Shown here one piece after another: positions 31,494-43,065 of a stretch of 62,999 nucleotides of DNA. Below the pieces are notes generated by a model. The model was not told the DNA's origin, searched no databases, and was given only the letters and a program-made list of their open reading frames with translations. The number at the start of each line of letters is the position of its first letter. The first letter of the stretch is position 1. A program made the translations under genes and the position numbers. Source of the stretch: Allofournierella massiliensis (GTDB lineage: Bacteria > Bacillota > Clostridia > Oscillospirales > Ruminococcaceae); NCBI RefSeq assembly GCF_021531255.1, contig NZ_JAFBIO010000004.1, positions 1 to 62,999 on the forward strand, given 5' to 3'.

Positions 31494-34058
31494 TCAATCC
31501 TCCGGATCCTCGGGGAGGGTCTCGGCGGCATTGGCCTCATCCTCGGCCTGCATGGCAGCCAGCTCTTCGGGGGTCAACTCCTCCTCGGGCTCTGCTTCCA
31601 CCTGGACCACCTCGGCCTCATCGTCGTGCTCGGTGCGGGCCAGGGTGACCACCTTATCCCCCTCGCCCAGACGCATGACCCGCACGCCGCTGCCGTACCG
31701 GCTCTGGATATTGATGTCGGAGGCATGCATCCGGATCAGGATGCCGTTCTGGCTGATGAGGATGATGTCATTTTCCTCATCCACGATCTTGATGGAGGCC
31801 ACGCCGCCCTTGGCATAGTTGCGGATGCCCTTGCCGCCCCGGTGCTGCAGCCGGTAATCATCCAGACGGCTGCGGCGGCCCCGGCCGTTTTCGGTGACGG
31901 TAAAGAGGGTGGCGCCCGGCCGGATGCGGCCGCCGCCTACCACCTCATCGCCCTCGGCCAGGGTGATGGCCTTGACGCCGTGGCTGGTACGGCCCACACT
32001 GCGGGCATCCTCTTCGTTGAAGCGGATGGCCAGACCGTTGCGGGTGGCCACGATCAGTTCGTCATGGCCGGAGGTCAGGCGGGTCCAGGCCAGGGCATCT
32101 CCCTCAAAGAAGGTGATAGCGTTCAGGCCGCTCTTGCGGATGTTGGCGTACTGGCTCAGGGGGGTGCGCTTGATCAGGCCCTTCTTGGTGATCATGGTCA
32201 CAAAGGCGTCCTGCTCCTCGCTGGTGCTCTGGCGGAGCATGGTGGTGACCTTTTCATCCGGCTGCAGGGGCAGCATATTCACGATATTGCTGCCCTTGCT
32301 GGTACGGCTGCCCTCATAGATCTGGTAGCCTTTCAGCCGGTAGATGCGGCCCAGGTTGGTGACAAAGAGGATATAGTCATGGGTGGAGCCCACAAACAGC
32401 TCCTCCACAAAGTCCTCATCCTTGGTGGCCATGCTGGAAATGCCCCGGCCGCCCCGGCGCTGGGCCTGGTAGGTATCCTTGGGCTGGCGCTTGATATAGC
32501 CGTCATGGGTGAGGGTAAAGACGCAGTCCTCCACCGGGATGAGATCCTCGATATCCACCTCGCCGGAGACATGGGCGATCTCGGTGCGCCGGTCGTCGCC
32601 GTACTTTTCCTTCAGTTCCAGCAGCTCGGTGCGGATGATCTCCTTCACCTTGTTGTCATCCATTAGGATGCTCTCCCAGTTCTGGATCTTCTCATGGAGT
32701 TCATCCAGTTCGGTCTCGATCTTCTGGATTTCCAGACCGGCCAGACGGCCCAGGGGGAATTTGCAGATGGCGTCTGCCTGGGGATCGTCAAAGCCGAATT
32801 TTTCCATGATGGCGGCCTTGGCCTCGGCGGTGCCGCCGCCGCAGTGGCGGATGGTGTAGATCACTTCATCCACAATATCCACCGCGCGGCGCAGGCCTTC
32901 CAGAATATGGGCCCGGTCCCGGGCCTTTTTCAGGTCAAACTGGGTGCGCCGGCGGATAACTTCATCCTGGAATTCCACATACCGCTGGATGATGGTCTTG
33001 AGGTTCATGACCTTGGGGATGCCCTTATCCAGGGCCAGCAGGATGACACCCACCGTATCCTGCAGCTGGGTATAGCGGTAGAGCTGGTTCAGGACCACCT
33101 GGGGGTTGGCGTCCTTCTTGATTTCCACCACGACCCGCATGCCTTCCCGGCTGGATTCATCGTTCAGGTCGCTGATGCCCTCGATTTTCTTGCTCTTGAC
33201 CAGCTCGGCAATATGCTCAATCATCCGGGCCTTGTTGACCATATAGGGGATCTCGGTGATGAGGATCTCAAACCGGCCGTTCTTCTTTTCCACGATCTCG
33301 GCCCGGCCCCGCAGGGTGATCTTGCCCTTGCCGGTGGCATAGGCCGCCCGGATGCCGCTGCGGCCCATGATGATGCCGCCGGTGGGGAAGTCGGGGCCCT
33401 TGATATGCTCCATCAGGCCGGCCAGATCGATCTCGGGGTTTTCGATATAGGCCACGCAGCCGTCGATCACCTCGCCCAGGTTGTGGGGCGGGATGTTGGT
33501 GGCCATACCCACGGCAATACCCTGGCTGCCGTTGCAGAGCAGGTTAGGGAAGCGGCTGGGCAGAACATGGGGCTCCTTTTTGGTCTCGTCAAAGTTGGGG
33601 TCCCAGTCGATGGTGTCCTTATCAATATCCGTCAGCAGGTCGCAGGCGATCTTGCTCATCCGGGCCTCGGTATACCGATAGGCAGCGGCGGGGTCGCCGT
33701 CCACACTGCCGAAGTTGCCCTGGCCGTCTACTAGGGGATAACGGAGGCTGAAATCCTGGGCCAGGCGGACCATGGCGTCATACACCGACGCGTCACCGTG
33801 GGGATGGTAGGAACCCAGCACGGCGCCCACCGTATCCGCCGACTTGCGGTAGGGATGCTGGGGGTCGTTGTTCCGCTCATACATGGTGTACAGGATGCGG
33901 CGATGCACCGGCTTGAGGCCGTCCCGCACATCCGGCAGGGCCCGGCTTACGATCACGCTCATGGAATAATCCAGAAACGCGGTCTCAATCTCTTGCTTCA
34001 CATCCCGGACAATGAGCTTGGTGCCCGTGCCGGGGGTCATGACAAAATCTTCTTCCAT
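31494..34058 (-). CDS. gyrA: DNA gyrase subunit A
   Basis: An 854-residue type II topoisomerase subunit. The catalytic Tyr lies in [11 protein letters not shown] (residue 129). The quinolone-resistance region reads [12 protein letters not shown], so the residue equal to E. coli Ser83 is Ala90, with Asp94 conserved, the same arrangement as in Mycobacterium tuberculosis GyrA. The C-terminal beta-pinwheel has the GyrA-box-like stretch QRRGGRG. It ends in a long acidic tail (from about residue 805). The ATG at 34058 has AAAAGGAG seven bases upstream. It is separated from gyrB by an inserted set of membrane/lipoprotein genes. Confidence 0.97.
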   Translation of the reverse strand: MEEDFVMTPGTGTKLIVRDVKQEIETAFLDYSMSVIVSRALPDVRDGLKPVHRRILYTMYERNNDPQHPYRKSADTVGAVLGSYHPHGDASVYDAMVRLAQDFSLRYPLVDGQGNFGSVDGDPAAAYRYTEARMSKIACDLLTDIDKDTIDWDPNFDETKKEPHVLPSRFPNLLCNGSQGIAVGMATNIPPHNLGEVIDGCVAYIENPEIDLAGLMEHIKGPDFPTGGIIMGRSGIRAAYATGKGKITLRGRAEIVEKKNGRFEILITEIPYMVNKARMIEHIAELVKSKKIEGISDLNDESSREGMRVVVEIKKDANPQVVLNQLYRYTQLQDTVGVILLALDKGIPKVMNLKTIIQRYVEFQDEVIRRRTQFDLKKARDRAHILEGLRRAVDIVDEVIYTIRHCGGGTAEAKAAIMEKFGFDDPQADAICKFPLGRLAGLEIQKIETELDELHEKIQNWESILMDDNKVKEIIRTELLELKEKYGDDRRTEIAHVSGEVDIEDLIPVEDCVFTLTHDGYIKRQPKDTYQAQRRGGRGISSMATKDEDFVEELFVGSTHDYILFVTNLGRIYRLKGYQIYEGSRTSKGSNIVNMLPLQPDEKVTTMLRQSTSEEQDAFVTMITKKGLIKRTPLSQYANIRKSGLNAITFFEGDALAWTRLTSGHDELIVATRNGLAIRFNEEDARSVGRTSHGVKAITLAEGDEVVGGGRIRPGATLFTVTENGRGRRSRLDDYRLQHRGGKGIRNYAKGGVASIKIVDEENDIILISQNGILIRMHASDINIQSRYGSGVRVMRLGEGDKVVTLARTEHDDEAEVVQVEAEPEEELTPEELAAMQAEDEANAAETLPEDPED

Positions 34059-34084
34059 GATTTACTCCTTTTTATCTCGAGGCC

Positions 34085-35071
34085 TCAATTGGCCGGGCCA
34101 TATTCCACATTGCAGGCAATGGTAAAGCTGTCCAGCTGGCCGTTCTGGTAATAAAACCGGCTTTCGCCCTGGAAATCTCCCCATCCCTCTTCATAGACAA
34201 AGCGGAAGGTCTGCTCGGAGGAATCCGGCTCTATTACGGCTTTCAGTTCCGCGCCTTCCGGTTTGAGAAAAACGCAGAAATCATTATATTCGCTGCCGAT
34301 CAGGGCCAGATCTTCTGTCAGGCCCATCTTTTCCAGCATGACTGCGGGGCTGTCCTGAGGCTGGATATCCCGGGGAAGGATTCCCTCAAACTCCAGCACC
34401 TGCGCGGATTCGCTGCCGTTGAAGGAGGCCGCATTGTAACTGGTCATGACCTCCATCTGCCAGGGGCCGGAAAGCCCCATCTCCCTTGCCCAGTTCACCT
34501 GGATGACCAGGTTCTGGAATTTTTCCTGCAGCCACCAGCCGTTTTCATCCTTGCTTTCATAGTGGTCCTGGGGCGAATCGGCCCGGGGCGCCCAGGCCCA
34601 AAGCTCTTCGGGGGTATACTGACCGATGGGAATTCCCTCGATCTGATATTCCTCCCCGGTGGGGAACACCCCTTCCAGCCGGGGATCATTCCGGATGGAC
34701 AGGGTGGTCTCATCCTGATAGATCTCCGGTTCGGAGCTGGGCGCCGGCGTTTCCTGGCTGCTCTCCCACTCCGGGTAGAGCAGGCTCTGGGCAATCTCAT
34801 ACATCCGGGCGGCTTTTTCTTTATTTTCCGCCATGGCATAGCAATCCGACAAGGTCAGATAAATTTCCGGGTCCTGGCCGTGGGTCTCCATGTAATCCAT
34901 GGCGATATCCTCGGCCCGCTCCATATCCTCCGCCCGGGCGGAATTCCGGATGGACTGGATCACCTGATCCCGGCCGGCGGAACAGCCCGTGAAAAGAAGG
35001 GCGCCGCTCAGGGCCAGCAGGAAAAGTATCCTGCCCAAAGAAACCAATTTCTTTTTGTTACTGTATCTCAT
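34085..35071 (-). CDS. Lipoprotein, paralogue of the neighbouring lipoprotein
   Basis: A 328-residue predicted lipoprotein: basic start (MRYSNKKK), hydrophobic stretch and lipobox LFTGC near residue 30. A helical, TPR-like segment (residues 35-100, EDIAMDYMETHGQDPEIYLTLS) is followed by a domain with YTPEELW, ESKDENGWWLQE and LPRDIQPQDSPAVMLEKMGL. The same motifs, in the same order, occur in the lipoprotein encoded at 35058-35987 (WTPQELW, QSEDENGWY, LPRDIREGDSMQQVLEKLGL), so the two are tandem paralogues. No function can be assigned. It overlaps the upstream gene by 14 bases and runs towards gyrA. Confidence 0.8.
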   Translation of the reverse strand: MRYSNKKKLVSLGRILFLLALSGALLFTGCSAGRDQVIQSIRNSARAEDMERAEDIAMDYMETHGQDPEIYLTLSDCYAMAENKEKAARMYEIAQSLLYPEWESSQETPAPSSEPEIYQDETTLSIRNDPRLEGVFPTGEEYQIEGIPIGQYTPEELWAWAPRADSPQDHYESKDENGWWLQEKFQNLVIQVNWAREMGLSGPWQMEVMTSYNAASFNGSESAQVLEFEGILPRDIQPQDSPAVMLEKMGLTEDLALIGSEYNDFCVFLKPEGAELKAVIEPDSSEQTFRFVYEEGWGDFQGESRFYYQNGQLDSFTIACNVEYGPAN

Positions 35072-35987
35072 GGCTCATCCTGTACCCGGAAAGCTGCTGC
35101 TGGTAAAAATTAAATTCCAGGCTGCCGTAATAATCTCTGGTATCGTAGGAGATGGTCAGATACTGGTAGCTGTCGGATTCCAGATCCGGGTGCACCTCCA
35201 CCTCGTCGCCCCGCAGATAGAAGGAGAGGTAAGCGCACTGGCCGAAAGACTCCGCCAGTTCCTGGGGCAGGCCCAGTTTTTCCAGCACCTGCTGCATGCT
35301 GTCCCCCTCCCGGATATCCCGGGGCAGCTGGGGCTCGGGGCCTTCCAGGTCATAGCTGTTGGTATAGCTGCCTTCTCCCCAATCGGAAAACTGGACGTCG
35401 ATGGCCTCGCTGTAGTCGCTGTAGAAATAGCTGATGGTGGCCGAGCCGTTTTTGTAGCTCTCGTTCCGGTACCAACCGTTTTCATCCTCGCTCTGATAGC
35501 TGTTTTCGGTGATGGGGAAGTAATCCCACAGCTCCTGGGGCGTCCACTGGTCAAAGGGCCGGCCGTCCAGCAAAATCTCCTCCGAAGAGGGGAAGGAATC
35601 TGCCAGCTGCTGATAGGCTTCGCTGCCGTACATCTCATCAAAATACAGATTGAAGAGATTGCCGTCACCGGTGACCTGATACCCTTCTTCCAGAATGGCC
35701 AGGGCCTGCAGGTCATCGGAGAGCTCATCCCGGTAGATGAGATAGAGTTTTTCGTACAGTTCGGACTGCTGCACCACCGTCTCATAATCCTGCTCGCCCT
35801 TATGCTGATCCAGCCAATCCCGTCCCACCTGGATGGCCCGCTGGGGATTGTTGTCCCGCAGGGAGTTATCCATGCTGCGGATCACGCTTTCATAGCCGGC
35901 CGAACCGCAGCCTGCGCATCCCACCATCAGAAGAAGCGCCGCGGACAAAACAGCGGCTTGTTTTTCCTTTTTGAAGGCAAAACGCAT
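35058..35987 (-). CDS. Lipoprotein of the same new family (in one open frame with the upstream membrane protein)
   Basis: A 309-residue predicted lipoprotein if translated from the ATG at 35987, which has AAGGAG six bases upstream. The signal peptide RFAFKKEKQAAVLSAALLLM leads to a VGC lipobox. A helical repeat region follows (about residues 30-110), then the shared domain with WTPQELW, ENGWY and LPRDIREGD. The frame upstream stays open and continues into the membrane protein, with no stop between; so either two genes run together or a stop has been lost. Function unknown. Confidence 0.72.
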   Translation of the reverse strand: MRFAFKKEKQAAVLSAALLLMVGCAGCGSAGYESVIRSMDNSLRDNNPQRAIQVGRDWLDQHKGEQDYETVVQQSELYEKLYLIYRDELSDDLQALAILEEGYQVTGDGNLFNLYFDEMYGSEAYQQLADSFPSSEEILLDGRPFDQWTPQELWDYFPITENSYQSEDENGWYRNESYKNGSATISYFYSDYSEAIDVQFSDWGEGSYTNSYDLEGPEPQLPRDIREGDSMQQVLEKLGLPQELAESFGQCAYLSFYLRGDEVEVHPDLESDSYQYLTISYDTRDYYGSLEFNFYQQQLSGYRMSHEIQ

Positions 35988-36907
35988 ATTTTTCTCCTTC
36001 ATTTCCACTGCGACTCGAACTATGTACAAAAGAAGCACCATCAAAAGCAGCAAAACCGAGGGAAACAGGATCCGAAGGCGGGAAGATTTTTCTGCCGGGG
36101 TAAAGGCGATGATGGCAATCTCCATCAGAGAACCAAAATAGAACAAAGCCGCGCCCCAATGAAAACTGCCATCCTGATTCATAAAGAAAAGAATGAGCAG
36201 CCCCAGGCATACCAAAACGGCAATTCCCACCGCCACCGAAGTTTTTTCCGGGGCGGAGAGCAAAAAATCTATTTTGGGGTTATGCAGATAGCCATACAGC
36301 CAATCTCCCGCATCCTGTACCTGCGGCCAGGGAAGCTTTTTATAGAGGAACGCCCCTAAAAAGTAGGCGGCAAGGAGAGAGGCGATTCCATAGGACACCC
36401 ACTGTCTGCGAATCAGCTGAAGCAGAGCCGCGCCTCCTGCCAGCAGCAGCATCAGAAGCAGACCGTTTTCCTGATACAGCTCGTACATCTTCCCATTGGG
36501 GATCAATACCTGCAAAGAACAGGGCCCAAAATTTTTCGGATTCAACGAAGAGGTCTCCCCCTGGGACAGCTCGATCCAGGTGGCATCAGGTAATACTTTT
36601 CAGAGTCCTCCACTGCGCCGTGCAGATCCAGGGAATAGGATTTTCCCTGATAGCTATGGGTGGGCAGCCAGTATTCCTGCGCTCCGTTGCACAGCCACAG
36701 TTCACCTTCCACCAAAAAGGAGCCGTCCGCCTGTTCCTGCCCGCCCTGCCATTGAATCTCCCTGATAAAATTTCCGGGCGAAAAATCTTCCTTTTCTCTC
36801 ACATCCACCTGATTCTGCATACGCCCGATCATCCACAAAACGATTCCTGCCAGAACCAGGGGAATGAACAAGGTCAACGCAAGGCAGACTGCTTGTTTCT
36901 TTTTCAT
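35988..36907 (-). pseudogene. Multi-pass membrane protein, frameshifted
   Basis: Frame 1 (36907 to about 36590) gives one N-terminal helix and an extracellular segment ending SEKYYL. Frame 2 then carries DATWIELSQGETSSLNPKNFG and five more membrane helices (about 36450-35990). Joining the two with one extra base restores a sensible protein, so there is a one-base deletion near 36583-36600. Frame 2 runs without a stop into the lipoprotein gene. The family is unknown. The gene starts 15 bases after gyrB, so it must be read with gyrB and gyrA. Confidence 0.65.
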
Positions 36908-36922
36908 GATTCCGGGATAGCC

Positions 36923-38908
<1,986 letters not shown>

Positions 38909-38964
38909 TTATACAAATTGTATTTATTTTAAATTTTATACTTATTTTAAAAAACAACGTATTT

Positions 38965-39954
38965 TTAATAAAAATAGGGGAACCGATCCTGGCTGAGGCC
39001 CTTCCAGACCTGATCACACTGGGCCTGTACCTCCTGGGGCAGGGCAGAAAGACGCTCCACCGTTTCCAGGTTCTGGGCCAGCTGCTCCAGGCTGGAAGCG
39101 CCCAGGATCATGGTATCCACCCCGGGATGGAAGCAGCACCAGGCATAGGCCAGTTCCAGCAGGCTCAGCCCCTGCCGGGCGGCGATCTCCTTCAGGGCTT
39201 CCACCGCCTCGAAGTTTTCCTTCTTCCAGTACCGGCCGGCATACACCTTGTTGAGGGTGAACCGGTTGGAACCCTCGGGGGTTTCCTGCCAGGTATATTT
39301 GCCGGTGAGCAGACCGCCGGCCAAGGGATTGTAGGCCGCGATGCCCATGGAATGGGCCTTGAAGCAGGGGATCAGCTCGCTCTCAATTCCCCGGGTGAGC
39401 AGGTTGCAGACATACTCCCCGATCACCGGCCGGGGCAGGCCATGGGTCACACAGAACCCGTCCATATCCGCCGCCAGCCAAGCCGGAAAGTTGCTCAGCC
39501 CGAAATAGCGGATCTTGCCCTGCCGGATCAGGTCGGCCAGGGCATACAGGGTCTCCTCCATGGGGGTGTTGTAGTCCGGTTTGTGAAGGTAAAAGATATC
39601 AATATAGTCGGTATCCAGAGCTTTCAGGCTCTTCTCCACCGTCTGGAAAAGGTACCGGCGGGAAAGGCCCATCTCGTTGGGATCGGTGACGGCGGGGGCG
39701 CTCTTCTTCATGCCCGCCTTGGTGGCCAGGATCACCTGGTCCCGACGGCCCTTCAGGGCCCGGCCCAGGATCTGCTCACTTTTACCACCTGTATAAATAT
39801 TAGCAGTATCTACAAAATTGATACCGGCCTCCAGGGCCATATCCAACATACTATCGCTTGTTTTCTCGTCCGCCTGGCCACCGAAGGTCATAGCGCCTAA
39901 ACAAACGCGGCTGACCGACAGGCCCGCGCCTTTCAGATAGTTTCTTTCCATCAT
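38965..39954 (-). CDS. Aldo/keto reductase
   Basis: A 329-residue (alpha/beta)8 NADPH oxidoreductase. Catalytic elements are DTANIYTGGKSE (Asp and Tyr of the tetrad), LATKAG (Lys) and IDIFYLHKPD (His). The segment NPLAGGLLTGKY is characteristic of the AKR7/YajO-like group acting on aldehydes or, in some members, sugars. The start is the ATG at 39954 (MMERNY), with GGAAAGGAAG eight bases before. The gene interrupts the usual remB-gyrB junction. The substrate is unknown. Confidence 0.88.
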   Translation of the reverse strand: MMERNYLKGAGLSVSRVCLGAMTFGGQADEKTSDSMLDMALEAGINFVDTANIYTGGKSEQILGRALKGRRDQVILATKAGMKKSAPAVTDPNEMGLSRRYLFQTVEKSLKALDTDYIDIFYLHKPDYNTPMEETLYALADLIRQGKIRYFGLSNFPAWLAADMDGFCVTHGLPRPVIGEYVCNLLTRGIESELIPCFKAHSMGIAAYNPLAGGLLTGKYTWQETPEGSNRFTLNKVYAGRYWKKENFEAVEALKEIAARQGLSLLELAYAWCCFHPGVDTMILGASSLEQLAQNLETVERLSALPQEVQAQCDQVWKGLSQDRFPYFY

Positions 39955-40003
39955 GGTGGGTTCTTCCTTTCCTGAAAATCCGGTATGCAAGATTTTTCTT
40001 CTC

Positions 40004-40279
40004 TTACAGGCCGCTCTTCCAGCCCTTTTTGGGGTCCGCGGCCCGTCGGGCCAGGGTAGAGGAGGCCAGCGGACTAAGATAGAGGGTGGTATCCGCCGGC
40101 CAATCGGTGAGGATAAAACTTTTGGGAATATCTTCGCTCAGAGGAATGACGGCCCCCTCCTTTTCGGCCCGGCTCAGAAAAGCCCGGGTGCGATAGGAAG
40201 AGGAGGTATTGTCCATATCAAAAATTCCCAGGATATCCTCTTCATTCAGGATGTAATCCTGGCCGATATGCAGATACAT
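40004..40279 (-). CDS. remB: Extracellular matrix regulator RemB-like (DUF370)
   Basis: A 91-residue DUF370 protein. The N-terminus MYLHIGQDYILNEEDILGIFDMDN is diagnostic of RemB (YaaB), a relative of RemA that takes part in matrix and osmoprotectant gene control in B. subtilis, where it lies between recF and gyrB. The B. subtilis order recF-remB-gyrB is kept here with an aldo/keto reductase inserted. It follows recF by 24 bases. The role in this organism is inferred. Confidence 0.88.
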   Translation of the reverse strand: MYLHIGQDYILNEEDILGIFDMDNTSSSYRTRAFLSRAEKEGAVIPLSEDIPKSFILTDWPADTTLYLSPLASSTLARRAADPKKGWKSGL

Positions 40280-40303
40280 GGCGCTCCCTCCGGCTTTTGT
40301 CTT

Positions 40304-41401
40304 TTACAGGGGGCAAATCTCTCCGCCGCTCACGGCATAGAGGATCCCGCTGGTCTTTAAAAATTCCGCGCTGTCACAGGCGGTGACGATGGTCTGCCTG
40401 CCCTCCATCCGGGTGAGCAGCCAGGCCCGCCGCTTTTCATCCAGCTCGCTGAGCACATCATCCATCAGCATGACGGGGGAGTCCTCCCGGATTCTGGCAG
40501 CCTGGGCGGCCTCGGCCAGCTTGAGGCTGAGCACCGCGCTGCGCTGCTGGCCCTGGCTGCCGAATACCCGGGCGCTCCGCCCGTCCAGGGTCACCTCGAA
40601 ATCCTCCCGGTGGGGGCCCGCCAGGCAGAAGCCCGACCGGATCTCCTCGCTGCGTTTCTGCCGGCAGCATTCCAGCAGCCCTTCGGGGCCAAAGCTGGGC
40701 AGATAGCGAAGGGCCAGCTGTTCCCGCCCGCTGCTGATCTCGCTGTAATTGGCCACCGCCAGGGGAGCCAGTTCTTCCAGATATTTCTGCCGGCGCAGGC
40801 TCAGGGCCTGGCCCGCTTCGGCCAGCTGCTGGTCGTAGATCTCCAGCAGATCGCTCTGGGAAGCGCTGAGGGAAAAACGCCCCCGGCATTCCTTGAGCAG
40901 GGAATTTTTCTGGGTCACGATCCGGCTGTACCGGCGCAGAAGCTTGAGGTAGGCGGGGTAGAGCTGGCAGAGGGCGGTATCCAAAAAGCGCCGCCGTCCT
41001 TCCGGCCCTCCCTTGATGAGACTCAGGTGGTTGGGGTCGAAAACAACGGCGGTAAAAAGCCCCGCCAGGGAAGCGGCCCGCACGGGGGGCATGCCGTTCC
41101 GGCTCATATTCCGGCCGGGTTTTTGGCTGGCAGGGGAGCCCACCGTCAGGCGCAGGGTCTGGAGGCGGTCCTCACAGAAGATGCTGCCTTCCAGAACCGA
41201 AAATTCCTCCCCCTGACGGATCAGCTCCGCATCCCGGGAAGCCCGGAAGCTCTTGCCCCCGGTCAGGGACCAGACCGCCTCCAGCAGATTGGTCTTGCCC
41301 TGGCCGTTGTCGCCGCACAGGACAGTGAGCCCCGGCCCGGGCCGGAAATCCGCCTGGGCGATGTTCCGCCAATTTTGTACAGTGAGACGATCCAGCCGCA
41401 T
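40304..41401 (-). CDS. recF: DNA replication and repair protein RecF
   Basis: A 365-residue ABC-type ATPase that loads RecA on gapped DNA. Visible are the Walker A GDNGQGKTNLLEA near the N-terminus, the LDRLTVQNWRNI start, the QGQQRSAVLSLKLAEA signature, and the Walker B region MLMDDVLSELDE. It sits in the conserved dnaN-S4-recF order; the S4 gene stops one base before the recF ATG. The sequence is full length. Confidence 0.97.
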   Translation of the reverse strand: MRLDRLTVQNWRNIAQADFRPGPGLTVLCGDNGQGKTNLLEAVWSLTGGKSFRASRDAELIRQGEEFSVLEGSIFCEDRLQTLRLTVGSPASQKPGRNMSRNGMPPVRAASLAGLFTAVVFDPNHLSLIKGGPEGRRRFLDTALCQLYPAYLKLLRRYSRIVTQKNSLLKECRGRFSLSASQSDLLEIYDQQLAEAGQALSLRRQKYLEELAPLAVANYSEISSGREQLALRYLPSFGPEGLLECCRQKRSEEIRSGFCLAGPHREDFEVTLDGRSARVFGSQGQQRSAVLSLKLAEAAQAARIREDSPVMLMDDVLSELDEKRRAWLLTRMEGRQTIVTACDSAEFLKTSGILYAVSGGEICPL

Positions 41402-41402
41402 C

Positions 41403-41618
41403 TCAGCCCTCGCTGCGGACCAGAACGGTGCGGCCTTCCAGGGTGACGGTATCGCCGCCCCGGAGTTTTTTGCCCCGCATGGTGCAGACCTGGCCGTTCA
41501 CGCTTACCTGGCCATCCTGGATGAGAAGCTTGGCTTCGCCGCCGGTCTCGGCCAGGCCGGCATATTTCAGAAGAGCTTCCAGCTTGATATATTCGGTGTG
41601 AATGAGAATGGAATCCAT
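41403..41618 (-). CDS. S4-domain RNA-binding protein (YaaA/RlbA type)
   Basis: A 71-residue protein consisting of one S4 RNA-binding domain (residues 13-65: [22 protein letters not shown] ... [19 protein letters not shown]). Such a gene lies between dnaN and recF in most Bacillota; the B. subtilis member is involved with ribosome assembly. The ATG at 41618 (MDSILIH) is chosen because GTGAGGAA precedes it; a longer frame starts four codons earlier. Confidence 0.93.
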   Translation of the reverse strand: MDSILIHTEYIKLEALLKYAGLAETGGEAKLLIQDGQVSVNGQVCTMRGKKLRGGDTVTLEGRTVLVRSEG

Positions 41619-41633
41619 ACTGTTCCTCACAGA

Positions 41634-42743
41634 TCAGTCATTTTTAAAGCGGACCGGCAGCACCAGGTAGATGAAATCTTCCCCTTCGCTGGGCAGGATC
41701 TTGACCGGGCTTAGGGGGCCGCTGATTTCCAGGGTCACCTGTTCGCAGCGGGAGGCCCGCAGCGCATCCAGCAGATACCGGTTGTTGAAGCCGATCTCGA
41801 TCTTTTCGCCCTCGGTCTTGGCGTCGAACTCATCGGCCACCTTGCCCAGGGAGGTCTGGCAGCGGACCATCACCTTTTCGGGGGTGAACTGGATCCGCAG
41901 GGGGTTTTTCAGCCGCTCGGTGATGATGAGGCTGGCCCGCTCGATGCTCTCGATGAAGTCCCGGGTATCCAGGGTGACCTTGGTGCGGTAGCCGTGGGGC
42001 AGAACGCTCTCATAATTCAGGAATTCGCCCTCAATCAGACGGCTCAGGATGGTATAGCCCTGGTTGGTGCTGAATACCACATACCGGCGGTTGGCCGAGA
42101 TGACCACCATGTCCTCTTCCTTGTCGCCGATGAGCTTGTTTACTTCCATCATGGTTTTGGAGGGGATGATGATCCGGATCTCCTTCTGGGCCTCCACCTT
42201 CCGCTCCACAATGGCCAGCCGGTAGCCGTCCAGGGCCACCACCGTGAGTTTGTCCGGTTCGATCACAAAAAGTTCGCCGGTGTGGGCGGGCTTTTTATCG
42301 TCCTGGCTCACCGCGTAGATGGTCTTGTCCACAATGTCGTGGAGGCGGGCCGCCGAAATGGTGAGGGTGGGGTCGGCGCCGGGCTTGGGCAGCTCGGGAA
42401 AGTCGTTGGTGTTCAGGGCGGTAAGCTCGAACTCGGCCACTCCGCCCTTGATGGTGACGGAACCGTTATCCTGCAGTTCGATGGAGACCTGGTCGGAGGG
42501 CATCCGCCGGACCATATCGCCCAGAAGCTTGGCGTTCACCACGCACTCGCCGGGGGTGTGCACGTTGGCCTCGATGGTGATGGTGATGGCCATTTCCAGG
42601 TCGTAGCCGGTGAGGGTGAGCTGGAAACCGTCGGCCACCATGTGGATGCCTTCCAGCACCGGGTTGCCGGAACGGTTGGTGACCGCCCGGGAGACACCGT
42701 CGATGGCACCGGAGAGGAGAAACTTATCACAGATGATATTCAT
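41634..42743 (-). CDS. dnaN: DNA polymerase III sliding clamp (beta)
   Basis: A 369-residue clamp that forms a dimeric ring round DNA. Three repeated domains are visible, with conserved segments such as NIICDKFLLSGAI at the start, ALDGYRLAIVE in the middle and the C-terminal LPVRF (here LVLPVRFKND). It follows dnaA on the same strand after a 322-base DnaA-box-rich gap. Full length, with a clear AAGAGG before the ATG. Confidence 0.98.
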   Translation of the reverse strand: MNIICDKFLLSGAIDGVSRAVTNRSGNPVLEGIHMVADGFQLTLTGYDLEMAITITIEANVHTPGECVVNAKLLGDMVRRMPSDQVSIELQDNGSVTIKGGVAEFELTALNTNDFPELPKPGADPTLTISAARLHDIVDKTIYAVSQDDKKPAHTGELFVIEPDKLTVVALDGYRLAIVERKVEAQKEIRIIIPSKTMMEVNKLIGDKEEDMVVISANRRYVVFSTNQGYTILSRLIEGEFLNYESVLPHGYRTKVTLDTRDFIESIERASLIITERLKNPLRIQFTPEKVMVRCQTSLGKVADEFDAKTEGEKIEIGFNNRYLLDALRASRCEQVTLEISGPLSPVKILPSEGEDFIYLVLPVRFKND

Positions 42744-43065
42744 GTTTAGCCTCTTTCTATTGGTTGAATGGTTGAGACGAAGAGAACTTCCTTTTGGAAG
42801 ATCGCAGAGAATGACTGCATTGTTTTAATCGTCTTAGTAGGGGGTGTGAATTTTGTGGAAAAAACGGACAGGCCTTGATTGGCCGCCGTTTTCGGGATTT
42901 TTTGGGGTTTTGAAAGGGCTGTGAAATCTTCGGGGATTTTCCACAGGTTCTTCTTCTTTCAACTCGTCATGTGGAAAACGAGTGTTGAATGTTGAAAACT
43001 CGGTGGAAAATGTGGAAAACTCTAAAAACTCATTTTTGAGGTTTTTTCGGGCCGGGGAAGGGGGG
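42744..43065. other. oriC: dnaA-dnaN intergenic DnaA-box cluster (part of oriC)
   Basis: Within 322 non-coding bases there are four perfect TTTTCCACA/TGTGGAAAA boxes (42854-42862, 42937-42945, 42970-42978, 43011-43019) and at least two near copies (42990-42998, 43002-43010). This is the densest DnaA-box cluster near dnaA. It resembles the incC part of the B. subtilis bipartite origin. The dnaN promoter must also lie here. Confidence 0.78.
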
